Source: Candidatus Aquidulcis frankliniae (lineage in GTDB: Bacteria > Chloroflexota > Limnocylindria > Limnocylindrales > Limnocylindraceae). Taken from it: DNA of 24,339 nt. Position numbers and translations under genes: made by a program. The notes under the pieces are model-generated. The model had not been told where the DNA came from. It saw nothing but the letters and a program-made list of their open reading frames with translations, and made no database searches. The DNA is taken from assembly GCA_009925905.1 (NCBI GenBank), contig RFPZ01000009.1, positions 1 to 24,339 of the forward strand, given 5' to 3'. The first letter of the stretch is position 1. Every line of letters starts with the position of its first letter. This document shows, piece by piece, positions 1-7,535 of the stretch.

Positions 1-1106
1 ATCTGATCTGGTCGCACGTAGATGTGGCCATCGTCTTGAATGAAGTGACGAACGCGAGTTAGGCCGCTCAGCGTTCCCGACAGTTCATTGCGATGCAGTC
101 GTCCGTATTCGGAAAGCCGCAGCGGCAGATCACGGTAGCTACGGGTGCGTGTGCGATAGATAACGGTGCTCTCAGGGCAGTTCATCGGCTTCAAGCTGAA
201 CTCTTCGCCTTCCGACTCGATGATGAACATGTTGTCGCGATAGAGGTCCCAGTGGCCGGACTGCTCCCAAAGGTTCTTGCTCACAACGATGGGCGTAGAG
301 ATCTCTTGATAGCCGCGTCGATCTTGCATCTCACGCATTGCGCCTTCGAGCGTGCGCCAGAGTCGTTGCCCCTTTGGATGCCAGAAGGCGCTTCCAGGCG
401 AGACCTCGTGAAATGAGAAGAGATCAAGAGCCACGCCAAGCTTGCGGTGATCGCGCTTGCGTGCCTCGTCGCGGCGCCACAGGTACTGGTCGATCTGTTC
501 CTGTGTCTCCCAAGCGGTGCCATAAATGCGCTGCAGCATTGGTCGATCGTTCTTACCTCGCCAATACGCGCCAGCAATCGAGAGGAGCCTGAACGGACCG
601 ATCTTCCCCGTGCTCTCTACATGCGGTCCACGGCAGAGATCCTGGAATTCACCGTGCTGGTAGGTCGTGACGTTCGGCGCTGGTTTTCCCTCCGCGACCG
701 CGGCTTTGGCCAGGTCGTCCATGATTTCAATTTTGAATGGCTGGTCAAATCGAACGAGAGCGGCGCGCGCATCGTCAAACGTGTGCTCGCCGAGAACGAA
801 GGTATGGTTTGCGGCAATGCTCTTCGCCATTTCAGCCTCAATGGCGGCGAGATCGTCGGGGGAAAGCGGACGCTCCAGAAGGAAGTCGTAATAGAAGCCG
901 TCGGTGATCGCTGGGCCAATGCCGAGCTTTGCACCAGGGAAGAGGCGCAGTACCGCTTCGGCCATGACATGCGCGGCGGAGTGCCGCATTCGGCTGAGGT
1001 TGTCGCTCGCGCCAGCGTCGAGAAGTTCTTCAGCAGAACCGCGCGCGGGGGCTTCGAGGATCTCGTCGAGTTCGACGACCTCTGCTCCTGCTGCCTCTTC
1101 TGCCAT
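1..1106 (-). CDS. thrS: Threonyl-tRNA synthetase, 3'-truncated by the window edge, lacking the TGS domain
   Basis: Charges tRNA-Thr with threonine in the cytoplasm. Translating the minus strand from the ATG at 1106 gives 368 codons running off the window. A roughly 40-residue acidic N-terminus leads straight into the editing domain (MRHSAAHVMAEAV, with the HxxxH zinc/editing motif), followed by DLCRGPHV. The class II catalytic core starts around LDLFSFHEVSPG and includes the motif-2 region (SLKPMNCPES, then LPLRLSEYGRLHRNE). The catalytic C-terminal half and the anticodon-binding domain lie outside. The usual N-terminal TGS domain (about 60 residues) is absent, and there is no room for it because tRNA-Val ends 31 nt upstream. 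The start is supported by a purine-rich AGAGGGG about 7 nt before the ATG. It is probably co-transcribed with that tRNA. No T-box leader is present. The identification is certain; the missing TGS domain is seen directly. Confidence 0.96.
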   Translation of the reverse strand, partial: MAEEAAGAEVVELDEILEAPARGSAEELLDAGASDNLSRMRHSAAHVMAEAVLRLFPGAKLGIGPAITDGFYYDFLLERPLSPDDLAAIEAEMAKSIAANHTFVLGEHTFDDARAALVRFDQPFKIEIMDDLAKAAVAEGKPAPNVTTYQHGEFQDLCRGPHVESTGKIGPFRLLSIAGAYWRGKNDRPMLQRIYGTAWETQEQIDQYLWRRDEARKRDHRKLGVALDLFSFHEVSPGSAFWHPKGQRLWRTLEGAMREMQDRRGYQEISTPIVVSKNLWEQSGHWDLYRDNMFIIESEGEEFSLKPMNCPESTVIYRTRTRSYRDLPLRLSEYGRLHRNELSGTLSGLTRVRHFIQDDGHIYVRPDQ

Positions 1107-1137
1107 CCCTTGGACCCCTCTCCGCGCCGTGCGGTAC

Positions 1138-1214
1138 TGGTGGGCGGTACAGGACTCGAACCTGTGACCTCAGCCATGTCAAGGCTGCGCTCTAACCAAC
1201 TGAGCTAACCGCCC
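1138..1214 (-). tRNA. tRNA-Val (GAC)
   Basis: The minus strand folds into a complete cloverleaf: acceptor GGGCGGT/ACCGCCC, D stem GCTC/GAGC, anticodon stem CAGCC/GGCTG with loop TTGACAT (anticodon GAC), T stem ACAGG/CCTGT with loop TTCGAGT, discriminator A. The 3' CCA is encoded. It lies 34 bp from the divergent pseudouridine kinase gene and 31 nt upstream of thrS on the same strand. Confidence 0.97.
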
Positions 1215-1235
1215 AAGGAGCCAGAGGATAGCCGA

Positions 1236-1241
1236 TACACT
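1236..1241 (+). promoter_or_regulatory. Candidate -10 element of psuK (TACACT), giving a leaderless message
   Basis: TACACT fits the TANNNT pattern of a sigma-70 -10 box and ends 7 bp before the ATG at 1249. Transcription would therefore begin at or next to the start codon. No Shine-Dalgarno sequence precedes the ATG (the spacer is CCCCCGC). No good -35 hexamer is visible. The same 34-bp gap holds AGGATA at 1225-1230, which reads TATCCT on the other strand and could be the tRNA-Val -10. This is inference from spacing. Confidence 0.4.
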
Positions 1242-1248
1242 CCCCCGC

Positions 1249-2154
1249 ATGATGGATCGAACGAACGAAGCAGCCAAGGTCCCACTCATCGTCTGCGTGG
1301 GTGACCTCATTGACGAGATCGCGGTGCGGCTCGAAGAGCCTTGGCGACGAGGGTCAGACGCTGCCGCTCAGATCTCCCGGCGTCGCGGCGGCAGTGCCGC
1401 CAACGTAGCGGTAGCCGCGGTGGCAGCTGGGGGCGCCGCACGCTTCATCGGCGCAGTCGGCCACGACGCCACTGCCGACACCCTTGAGGCGGCCCTGGTG
1501 CACGCGGGAGTTGAACCTCTCCTGCAGCGCCACGGTCGAACCGCAAGCATCGTGGTGGTCGTTGAACCCGATGGTGAGCGGACGATGCTCCCAGACCGCG
1601 CCGCCGCGCTCTCGCTTCGCGATCCTGGCGCCGCCTCGCTCGGTGGCGGCGCATGGCTCCACGCCCCCGCATACTCGCTCCTCGGCGAACCGCTGGGAGA
1701 GACCACACGCCGCCTTTTCGCCCACGCACGCGATGCGGGAATCTCGACATCCCTTGACGCGTCATCGGTTGGTGCCCTGAGCGCTTGGGGTCAGAGAGAG
1801 AGTCGCCGACGCTTTGCCGAACTCGCCCCAACCATCTTGTTCGCCAACGAAGAGGAGTGTGACTATCTCAACCTCATAGGCGATCCACTCCCTGGATCCA
1901 TTCTCATCGCGAAGCACGGTGCTGGTATTGCCGAGGTGCGTTCTGCGGGCGGGGAACTCCTGGCGCAGCGGCCCGCAAATCCGCTTCCGGCGGGCATCGA
2001 CAGCACAGGTGCGGGTGATGCGTTCGCTGGGGGTCTGCTCGTTGCACGAGCTCGTGGCGAATCGTGGGAGGATGCACTAGCTGCTGGCCACAACACAGCC
2101 GCGGCTCACCTAAAGCGACAGGCCGCAACTATCAGCACCGAGGAGGCGCCATGA
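1249..2154 (+). CDS. psuK: PfkB-family sugar kinase, probable pseudouridine kinase
   Basis: A 301-residue ribokinase/PfkB-fold kinase. Visible hallmarks are the N-terminal nucleoside/sugar-binding GGSAANVA (about residues 47-54) and the C-terminal PfkB signature DSTGAGDAFAGG (251-262), with the catalytic base Asp257 and the anion-hole glycines. PfkB substrates cannot be read from the fold. The assignment to pseudouridine rests on the ATGA overlap with psuG immediately downstream, the classical two-step pathway: pseudouridine to its 5'-phosphate, then to uracil plus ribose-5-phosphate. The start may be either of two consecutive ATGs (1249 or 1252). No Shine-Dalgarno is present, and a -10-like TACACT sits where a leaderless transcript would begin. 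Family certain, substrate likely. Confidence 0.85.
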   Translation: MMDRTNEAAKVPLIVCVGDLIDEIAVRLEEPWRRGSDAAAQISRRRGGSAANVAVAAVAAGGAARFIGAVGHDATADTLEAALVHAGVEPLLQRHGRTASIVVVVEPDGERTMLPDRAAALSLRDPGAASLGGGAWLHAPAYSLLGEPLGETTRRLFAHARDAGISTSLDASSVGALSAWGQRESRRRFAELAPTILFANEEECDYLNLIGDPLPGSILIAKHGAGIAEVRSAGGELLAQRPANPLPAGIDSTGAGDAFAGGLLVARARGESWEDALAAGHNTAAAHLKRQAATISTEEAP

Positions 2155-3053
2155 ATATTCGGAAATCCGCAGAGGTCGCCGCCGCACTCGCCGGTGGTGC
2201 ACCCGTGGTTGCCCTTGAATCAACAATCACCTCAAAGATGGGCCTCCCCGCCCCCTACAACCGCGAGTGCTTTGATCGCGTAAACGCGGCGATTCGCGCG
2301 ACGGGTGCCGTACCCGCGGTAACCGCTGTCATCAACGGAGAGCTGTGGGCGGGAATCGAATCGCACCATGAAGCGCTTGTGCTCGCTGCCGATGAGAAGC
2401 TCGCTGAGCGCGATCTCCCAGTCGCAATGGCAGCAAAGCGCACAGGTGTCACCACCGTCTCCGCGACGGTCACGATTGCTGCGCTGGCAGGGATCGCCGT
2501 CTTTGCAACCGGCGGCATTGGCGGTGTACACCGCGGTGCCGAACTGAACTTTGACATCTCATCCGATCTTGGCGCTCTGTCACGTCATCCCGTGATCGTT
2601 GTGAGTGCCGGCGCCAAAGCATTCCTTGATCTACCGAAAACCCTCGAGGTGCTTGAGACGCTCAGTGTTCCGGTGATCGGCTACCAAACGAGCCACTTCC
2701 CCGCCTTCTGGAGCCGCAGCAGCGGCCTCGCTTTAAGCCATCGTGTTGAACGTGCAGCTGAGATTGCGGCCATCGCACAGGCCAACTCCGCGATTGGCTG
2801 GCGAGGAGGGATGCTTGTCGCCAACCCAATCCCACGCGAGGCTGAGATTCCAGCCGCGGAGATCGCAGACGCCATTGCGACCGGTCTCGCTGAGGCGGAA
2901 CGGGCAGGCGCAATCGGTCCGAAAGCCACACCGAAAATTTTGGCCGCGATTGCGGCCGCTACAGACTCTCGATCTATCCCCGCGAACCTGGCGCTGGCCG
3001 AATCAAATGCTCGCCTTGCAGGTGAGATCGCGGGTGCGCTGCTCCGCGAGTAG
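2151..3053 (+). CDS. psuG: Pseudouridine-5'-phosphate glycosidase
   Basis: Cleaves the C-C glycosidic bond of pseudouridine 5'-phosphate to uracil and ribose 5-phosphate, second step of pseudouridine salvage; a cytoplasmic, Mn-dependent trimer in the known family. The 300-residue product has the family length and motifs: VALESTIT near the N-terminus (Glu23), the lysine-bearing MAAKRTGVTTVSAT (Lys96, expected Schiff-base lysine), and the diagnostic FATGGIGGVHRGAE (119-131). An in-frame GTG/ATG extension from 2064 exists but lies inside psuK. The ATG at 2151 overlaps the psuK stop as ATGA and has AGGAGG 4-9 nt upstream, so it is the better start. Convergent with the MFS gene, 13 bp away, with no obvious terminator between them. 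Confidence 0.95.
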   Translation: MNIRKSAEVAAALAGGAPVVALESTITSKMGLPAPYNRECFDRVNAAIRATGAVPAVTAVINGELWAGIESHHEALVLAADEKLAERDLPVAMAAKRTGVTTVSATVTIAALAGIAVFATGGIGGVHRGAELNFDISSDLGALSRHPVIVVSAGAKAFLDLPKTLEVLETLSVPVIGYQTSHFPAFWSRSSGLALSHRVERAAEIAAIAQANSAIGWRGGMLVANPIPREAEIPAAEIADAIATGLAEAERAGAIGPKATPKILAAIAAATDSRSIPANLALAESNARLAGEIAGALLRE

Positions 3054-3066
3054 TTTCATTGGAGTG

Positions 3067-4407
3067 TTATCCACGCTTCGCGCGCTGCGGCCCACGCAGA
3101 ATCGACGCAATCGCCACGAGCACGATCACGAGACCAACGCCGAGGAGCGTGTTTGTCGCACCTATCGCGTCAGCGATTGGTCCGACGGCGATGATTGGCA
3201 CAAAGCTTCCGAGGCTGACGAGCATGTTGAGGACGCCGAAAACGCGACCGCGCACCTCCTCAGGCAGTTCCTCTTGAAGAGCGGTTTGCGCAGGGATGGC
3301 TACAAGTCCGTAGGCAACGCCAGCGAAGTACGCGACAAAGATCACCGTCGCGAGGGTCGAAGCGCCGACGTCGAGTGGGAGTTCACCCAGAAGCTGTGCG
3401 CCGTCGGAGATTGCACGGCTAATGGGCACGGCAAGAGCGAGCAGCGCCAAGCCAGCGCCAACGCCGAAGAGCCCCCCTTCAATCAAGCGGCGACGTGGCA
3501 AGCTTGAACCCCAGCTGTTGAGCGCCAAGATGCCAGTGACAACGCCGAGTCCAATTGGCAGAACAACCAACCAGAAATCGCGCGCGTTGAGGCCCAATGA
3601 GTCACGCACGTAGTCGGGCCCCAGGACACCCATAACTCCGACCACGCTGGCAGCGATCGCAAGGTACGCAAGCGACCAGAGAACCGAGCTGTGGCGCCAC
3701 ATGAACCGTAGCCCCTCAACCAATTCACTCGTGGTAGTTCGCGTCGCTTGCGTCGTGTTTGACCGAATGTTTCCAGCGAGCTGTGGGGGTGGCGCAGCAG
3801 GAAGCCCGAAGCAGAGCAGCCCTGCCAGAAGAAAGAGCGCCGCAACAAGCACGATGGACGCCTCTGGCCCAGCAATGCGCACAACGGCCGGCCCGAGGAG
3901 GGCGAAGCCGAGCGCGAATGCGGCATTCAGCGTGAAGGTGAAGAGCCCGTTCGCGGAGGTGAGCTGCTCGCGCCGCACCAGCAGCGGGATCATGGCGAGT
4001 TCGGCGGGGGCGAAGAGGGTCGTCATGATGCTCGCCAAGATGTTGAGCAAGAGCACGATGCCGAGCGCATCAACACTTCCCAACATGAGGAAGAAGGCGG
4101 CAGCGCGGGTGAGATTTGCGACGATGAGTACCAGCTTCTTGTCGAGTCGATCTACCCAGACACCGGCAATTGGTGAGAGGAGTACGGCTGGAACAAGGAA
4201 GCTCAAGAAGAGTGCGCTGAGCGTCGAGGTGGAGCCGCTTCGCTCGGCGACGAGAACCGTAAGCCCATAGAGCACCACATTGCCGCCAATCTGGGTGAAG
4301 AGCTGGGCAATCCAGAGGCGCAGGAACGCCCCATTGCGGAGCACCCCAACGTCGGGTGGCTGTTGGAAGTCAGGGATCTCTTTCTGAATCCGTGACGTTT
4401 CGCCCAT
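3067..4407 (-). CDS. MFS transporter, EntS/MFS_3-like exporter
   Basis: A 446-residue integral membrane protein with about 12 hydrophobic segments in two halves split by a charged loop near residues 215-235. Loop signatures of the major facilitator superfamily are visible: GVWVDRLDKK after the second helix (the GxxxDRxxRR-type motif A) and LPEEVRGRVFGV in the second half, typical of the MFS_3/enterobactin-exporter-like group. A drug or siderophore export role is possible, but the substrate cannot be read from the sequence. The start ATG at 4407 has a strong Shine-Dalgarno (GAGGAGGGG). It lies 42 nt downstream of tRNA-Arg on the same strand, so it may be co-transcribed with it. It converges with psuG. 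Confidence 0.88.
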   Translation of the reverse strand: MGETSRIQKEIPDFQQPPDVGVLRNGAFLRLWIAQLFTQIGGNVVLYGLTVLVAERSGSTSTLSALFLSFLVPAVLLSPIAGVWVDRLDKKLVLIVANLTRAAAFFLMLGSVDALGIVLLLNILASIMTTLFAPAELAMIPLLVRREQLTSANGLFTFTLNAAFALGFALLGPAVVRIAGPEASIVLVAALFLLAGLLCFGLPAAPPPQLAGNIRSNTTQATRTTTSELVEGLRFMWRHSSVLWSLAYLAIAASVVGVMGVLGPDYVRDSLGLNARDFWLVVLPIGLGVVTGILALNSWGSSLPRRRLIEGGLFGVGAGLALLALAVPISRAISDGAQLLGELPLDVGASTLATVIFVAYFAGVAYGLVAIPAQTALQEELPEEVRGRVFGVLNMLVSLGSFVPIIAVGPIADAIGATNTLLGVGLVIVLVAIASILRGPQRAKRG

Positions 4408-4449
4408 TGTCCCCTCCTCTTCTGCGAACCCGCACGCCCGGTCGCCTCA

Positions 4450-4525
4450 TGGTGCCCCCGGCCGGAATCGAACCGACGACGCCCGCCTTAGGACGGCGGC
4501 GCTCTATCCACTGAGCTACAGGGGC
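4450..4525 (-). tRNA. tRNA-Arg (CCT)
   Basis: Minus-strand cloverleaf of 76 nt with encoded CCA: acceptor GCCCCTG/CGGGGGC (one T-G pair), D stem GCTC/GAGC, anticodon stem CCGCC/GGCGG with loop GTCCTAA (anticodon CCT, reading AGG), T stem GTCGG/CCGGC with loop TTCGATT. It sits between the divergent MFS and thiol-redox transcription units. Confidence 0.97.
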
Positions 4526-4566
4526 CCCCTCTAGGGTATCTGAACGAGGCGTGGGAGAATATCCGC

Positions 4567-4839
4567 ATGCATCATCCCCAGATCACGCTCTACGGGCGCC
4601 CAGGGTGCGATCTCTGCGAACGGACAGAGGAGATCGTGCGGGAACTCATTACCAACGGCGGCTCTCACCTCACCCTGCGCATGGTGAACATCGAGGCGGA
4701 TCCAGCGATGCATGCGCGGCTACTTGAGCAGATCCCCGCACTCGAAGTCGCAGGCCAACTCATGCCGCTCGCGATCAGCCCGTTGCAGATTGCGGCCCAT
4801 GTGCGCAGCGCACTAGGCCAGGCAGATGGAAAGCGTTAA
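4567..4839 (+). CDS. Glutaredoxin-like thiol-disulfide protein (DUF836/thioredoxin fold)
   Basis: A 90-residue cytoplasmic protein starting with a beta strand (ITLYGRPGCDLCERTEEIV). It contains a CxxC redox site (Cys14 and Cys17, CDLC) and ends with a glutaredoxin-like helix. The IPALEVAGQ segment supplies the conserved cis-proline region (IP followed by a beta strand). It matches the short glutaredoxin-like DUF836 group in layout. It heads a three-gene cassette with ccdA and a TlpA-like gene, overlapping ccdA by 14 bp, which suggests that it passes electrons to, or receives them from, the membrane relay. GGGAG lies 11-15 nt before the ATG. Fold and active site are certain; the exact partner is inferred. 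Confidence 0.83.
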   Translation: MHHPQITLYGRPGCDLCERTEEIVRELITNGGSHLTLRMVNIEADPAMHARLLEQIPALEVAGQLMPLAISPLQIAAHVRSALGQADGKR

Positions 4840-5518
4840 CGCCCTCACCGCGCTGATAGCAGGGGTACTCAGTTTTCTGTCGCCCTGCGTGCTCCCAATC
4901 GTCCCAGCGTATCTGGGTCGACTCGCCGCGCTGAGTGCAGGCGCATCGCGACTGCGTCACGCGCTCCTCTTCACTGCTGGCTTTGGCTTGATCTTCATCA
5001 CGCTCGGCATCAGCGCCGGCTACGTCGGCGGTGCTGCAGGTCGACTGTTGCCGATCTTGCAGATTCCGGTCGGAGTTGCCGTGACGGTTGGCGGGCTCCA
5101 TCTCGCTGGCCTACTTCGTATACCTGCGCTCGACCGTATGCGTGCTCCCACGCCGATTCTTCGCGGAGGCTACCTAGGTAGTCTGCTGCTCGGCGCCGCG
5201 TTCGCCATAGCCTGGACGCCCTGCATCGGCGTCGTTCTCGGCGCAATCCTCGGCATTGCAGCCGCAGGTAGTAATCCCGTTGGCGCAGCGCTGTTGCTGG
5301 CGCTGTACAGTCTCGGTCTCGCACTGCCATTCATTCTCTTGGCCGCGGTAGCTGATCGCAGTCCTGCGGCACTGCACCGGCTCATGAGCCGTCTCCGCGG
5401 TGGAGCGCACCTTGCTGGCATTGTTGGTGGACTCCTTGTGGCGGTGATCGGGGTGCTAATCGCAACAGGCGGCCTTACGCTGCTCTCCCGAGTACTTCCA
5501 GGACTCCCGGGCCTGTGA
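4826..5518 (+). CDS. ccdA: CcdA-type transmembrane thiol-disulfide electron carrier
   Basis: Carries reducing equivalents from cytoplasmic thioredoxin-like proteins across the membrane to extracytoplasmic thioredoxin-fold partners, for example for cytochrome c maturation. The 230 residues form about six membrane helices. The two family signatures are present: FLSPCVLPIVPAYLG (Cys21, first helix) and AWTPCIGVVLG (Cys133, fourth helix), which hold the redox cysteine pair. Length is that of stand-alone CcdA rather than DsbD. Translation probably couples to the upstream glutaredoxin-like gene (14-bp overlap) and to the downstream TlpA-like gene (GTGA overlap). Confidence 0.94.
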   Translation: MESVNALTALIAGVLSFLSPCVLPIVPAYLGRLAALSAGASRLRHALLFTAGFGLIFITLGISAGYVGGAAGRLLPILQIPVGVAVTVGGLHLAGLLRIPALDRMRAPTPILRGGYLGSLLLGAAFAIAWTPCIGVVLGAILGIAAAGSNPVGAALLLALYSLGLALPFILLAAVADRSPAALHRLMSRLRGGAHLAGIVGGLLVAVIGVLIATGGLTLLSRVLPGLPGL

Positions 5519-6102
5519 TCGGCCCATTTTCGCGCCGAAGCATCGGGGCGATCGCATTGGCGGTCGGGATTCTGGCAATGATCCTTCTGCTCTCGCGCAC
5601 AAACATCACCCCCGGAACCGCAACCCCAAGTGATCTCTACATCGTTGACCCGAACGCCACTGGGATCGAGGTTGGTGCAACGTTCACGATCCCTGCAGGG
5701 CAGCCAGTTGCAGGTGGAGGCGTCTTTGCAGATGTGCAAGCGGCGCTCCCCACCCCACAACTTGTGATCGTTGACCTTTTTGCCACGTGGTGCCCGCCAT
5801 GCCAGCAGGAGACCCCAGTCCTACGTTCGCTCGCAGCGACTTATGGTGGGCGTGGCCTTCAAATCATTGGCATCTCAGTTGGCGAACTCCCTTCGACTGT
5901 GGCCGCATATGCGGAGCGGTATCAGCTCGGGTACCTGCTCTTAGTCGACGTCAACAGCGAACTCTTCCGCACCGCTGGCGCAGGTGGGATCCCTACCAAA
6001 CTGATTCTCGACGCCGATGGCCGCGTTCTCCGTGTTGTGACCGGGCCACTTACGAGCGAATCGGCGAGCGAACTGGTCGAGGAGCTGCTCCCTACTCGCT
6101 AA
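5515..6102 (+). CDS. TlpA/ResA-like membrane-anchored thioredoxin
   Basis: A 195-residue thiol-disulfide oxidoreductase facing outside the membrane. An N-terminal signal anchor (about residues 10-27, IGAIALAVGILAMILLL) precedes a short linker and a thioredoxin domain with VDLFATWCPPCQQETPVL (Cys93, Cys96; WCPPC active site) and the cis-proline loop GGIPTKLIL. TlpA/ResA proteins keep apocytochrome c or other exported thiols reduced, using electrons from CcdA, which is encoded immediately upstream. The start is a GTG overlapping the ccdA stop (GTGA). Its 3' end overlaps the convergent metallo-hydrolase gene by 11 bp. Whether the target is cytochrome c or another protein cannot be decided here. 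Confidence 0.92.
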   Translation: MIGPFSRRSIGAIALAVGILAMILLLSRTNITPGTATPSDLYIVDPNATGIEVGATFTIPAGQPVAGGGVFADVQAALPTPQLVIVDLFATWCPPCQQETPVLRSLAATYGGRGLQIIGISVGELPSTVAAYAERYQLGYLLLVDVNSELFRTAGAGGIPTKLILDADGRVLRVVTGPLTSESASELVEELLPTR

Positions 6103-6952
6103 CGAATCGGAAGCGGTCGCGGTCAGCCACAATCCGCCCGACAGGGGTTTGAACCTCATGGCTCATCACCACCAGCCACTCCCCGGCCGCAGCCTCGGCA
6201 AAGATTGACGCTTTCGCATCGACCGAGACCCACGCTTCGTCGTCGTAGGCCGTGACCCAGCGCGGGTTCGCCTGCCAGGGGCGCATGAACAGATCACCGA
6301 GAAACAGGAGAGTGCGTTCACGTCCGCGCACAATGGTGGCCTGTGAGCCTGGCGTATGGCCGCCAAGCCGACGCAGCGTGATCGCTGGGGTCAGATTGAG
6401 CGTGCCATCAAATGATCGCGGTGCTGTGGCGCTGAAGAGACGAGCCAGGCTCGCAACGTCATATGCAGCACGGGCGCGCAGTGAGCCACTCGCGACGGCA
6501 GCAATTTCACGCTCTGGCGCAACGATTGCAGCGTTTGGAAATGCGGCCGCGCCATGCTGATCGACAAGCCCACCAGCATGGTCACGATGCAGGTGGCTCG
6601 GAACAATGGCGGCAATGCGCTCTACATCGAGCCCGGCTGCAATGAGCGCTTCGCGTGCGGAGCCTGAATCGGTATCGGCATCACTGACGTGTGCCCCTGC
6701 TGGCACTGCGCCAGTCTCCAGCAGTATCCCGCCACTCGCGTCACTTACGTGCAGGATGTTTAGCGCCTGCAATAGGCGCGATCGTGCATCTAGCTCATTG
6801 CCAACGATTGAGGCCCAAGTCTCTTGGGGCACGGGGCCAAAAATCGCTCCAGCATCACTCCAAAAAGTTCCGATCCGAAGGAGATCAACGGTAATCCCGC
6901 CGAGATCGATGCTGCGTCGCTCAGTCACGAGGTTTGTTAGCCCGTGCCCCAT
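6092..6952 (-). CDS. Metallo-beta-lactamase-fold hydrolase
   Basis: A 286-residue MBL-fold enzyme. All metal ligands are visible: VPSHLHRDHAGG (HxHxDH, His120/His122/Asp124/His125), GGHTPGSQA, FLGDLF (bridging Asp) and MSHE near the C-terminus. The layout matches the quorum-quenching-lactonase/N-acyl-hydrolase-like branch that begins with a long N-terminal strand region, but the substrate is unknown. A longer in-frame reading to 7135 lies wholly inside dcd. The ATG at 6952 has AGGAG about 14 nt upstream and overlaps the end of dcd by 32 bp, consistent with an operon nrdR-dcd-MBL. The GTG ten codons in (VTERRSID) is an alternative start. Confidence 0.86.
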   Translation of the reverse strand: MGHGLTNLVTERRSIDLGGITVDLLRIGTFWSDAGAIFGPVPQETWASIVGNELDARSRLLQALNILHVSDASGGILLETGAVPAGAHVSDADTDSGSAREALIAAGLDVERIAAIVPSHLHRDHAGGLVDQHGAAAFPNAAIVAPEREIAAVASGSLRARAAYDVASLARLFSATAPRSFDGTLNLTPAITLRRLGGHTPGSQATIVRGRERTLLFLGDLFMRPWQANPRWVTAYDDEAWVSVDAKASIFAEAAAGEWLVVMSHEVQTPVGRIVADRDRFRFVSE

Positions 6953-7535
6953 CGCGCGCCTGCTGCTCCTGATCAAAGCCGACATGTGCGGCAGATGCCG
7001 TCGGTTCAGTTTGACCCTGATATCTGCTGCGCAGTTCACTGCTGCCATACGGGCGTTCGACCTCGGACGACATGCGGTGGAACGAGATTTGGCCAATGCG
7101 CATCCCCGGATAGAGCGCAATCGGTAAGCGCGCAACGTTGCCGAGCTCCAAGGTCAGATTCCCTACCCAGCCTGGATCAACGTATCCAGCGGTGGAGTGA
7201 ATCAGCAAGCCAAGTCGGCCGAGTGATGACTTTCCATCAAGGCGTCCGAGAAGCGAGCTCCCGAGCGAGATCTTTTCGCGCGTTTGTCCCAATACAAATT
7301 CGCCTGGATGAAGCATGAACTGATCGCCATCATCTACGCGTTCAATCTCGGTGAGGTCCGGTTGTTCTACGCGCGGATCAATGAATCCATACCGGTTATT
7401 TCGAAAAACTCGGAACGTTCCGTCAAGGTGGAGATCGACCGATGCCGGCTGGACATCCACCGAATCAAAAGGCGCAATTTTGATTTCACCCGCTGAGATC
7501 GCTGCCAGAATGTCGCGGTCAGAGAGGACGCTCAT
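6921..7535 (-). CDS. dcd: dCTP deaminase, probably bifunctional dCTP deaminase/dUTPase
   Basis: Makes the dTTP precursor from dCTP. The 204-residue protein carries the trimeric Dcd/dUTPase fold motifs: QPASVDLHLDG, HPGEFVLGQT, LDGKSSLGRLGL, STAGYVDPGWVGNLTLEL (catalytic Glu130), PGMRIGQI and a C-terminal KYQGQ-like RYQGQTEPT. From memory, the stretch HSTAGYVDPGW to LELGNVARLPI is much closer to the bifunctional Mycobacterium tuberculosis enzyme than to the Escherichia coli enzyme, whose equivalent is AHRIDPGW. This suggests direct dCTP to dUMP conversion. It overlaps the nrdR stop as ATGA, giving tight coupling to the deoxynucleotide regulator. The C-terminus is about 14 residues longer than usual and polar. 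Confidence 0.95.
   Translation of the reverse strand: MSVLSDRDILAAISAGEIKIAPFDSVDVQPASVDLHLDGTFRVFRNNRYGFIDPRVEQPDLTEIERVDDGDQFMLHPGEFVLGQTREKISLGSSLLGRLDGKSSLGRLGLLIHSTAGYVDPGWVGNLTLELGNVARLPIALYPGMRIGQISFHRMSSEVERPYGSSELRSRYQGQTEPTASAAHVGFDQEQQARDGARANKPRD

Noticed and set aside
1107..1137. T-box riboswitch upstream of thrS
   Set aside because: Only 31 nt separate tRNA-Val and the thrS ATG, too short for a specifier and antiterminator, and no T-box core sequence is visible.
447..1208. Long plus-strand open frame (253 codons) opposite thrS
   Set aside because: It is the antisense of a conserved synthetase and part of tRNA-Val, and the translation has no recognisable motif. High GC makes such shadow frames common.
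3054..3066. Terminator between the convergent psuG and MFS genes
   Set aside because: Only 13 bp are available and no inverted repeat with a T tract is seen.
6953..7135. N-terminal extension of the metallo-hydrolase
   Set aside because: The extra 61 residues lie within dcd, are Arg/Ala-rich without MBL similarity, and a better start with a Shine-Dalgarno exists at 6952.
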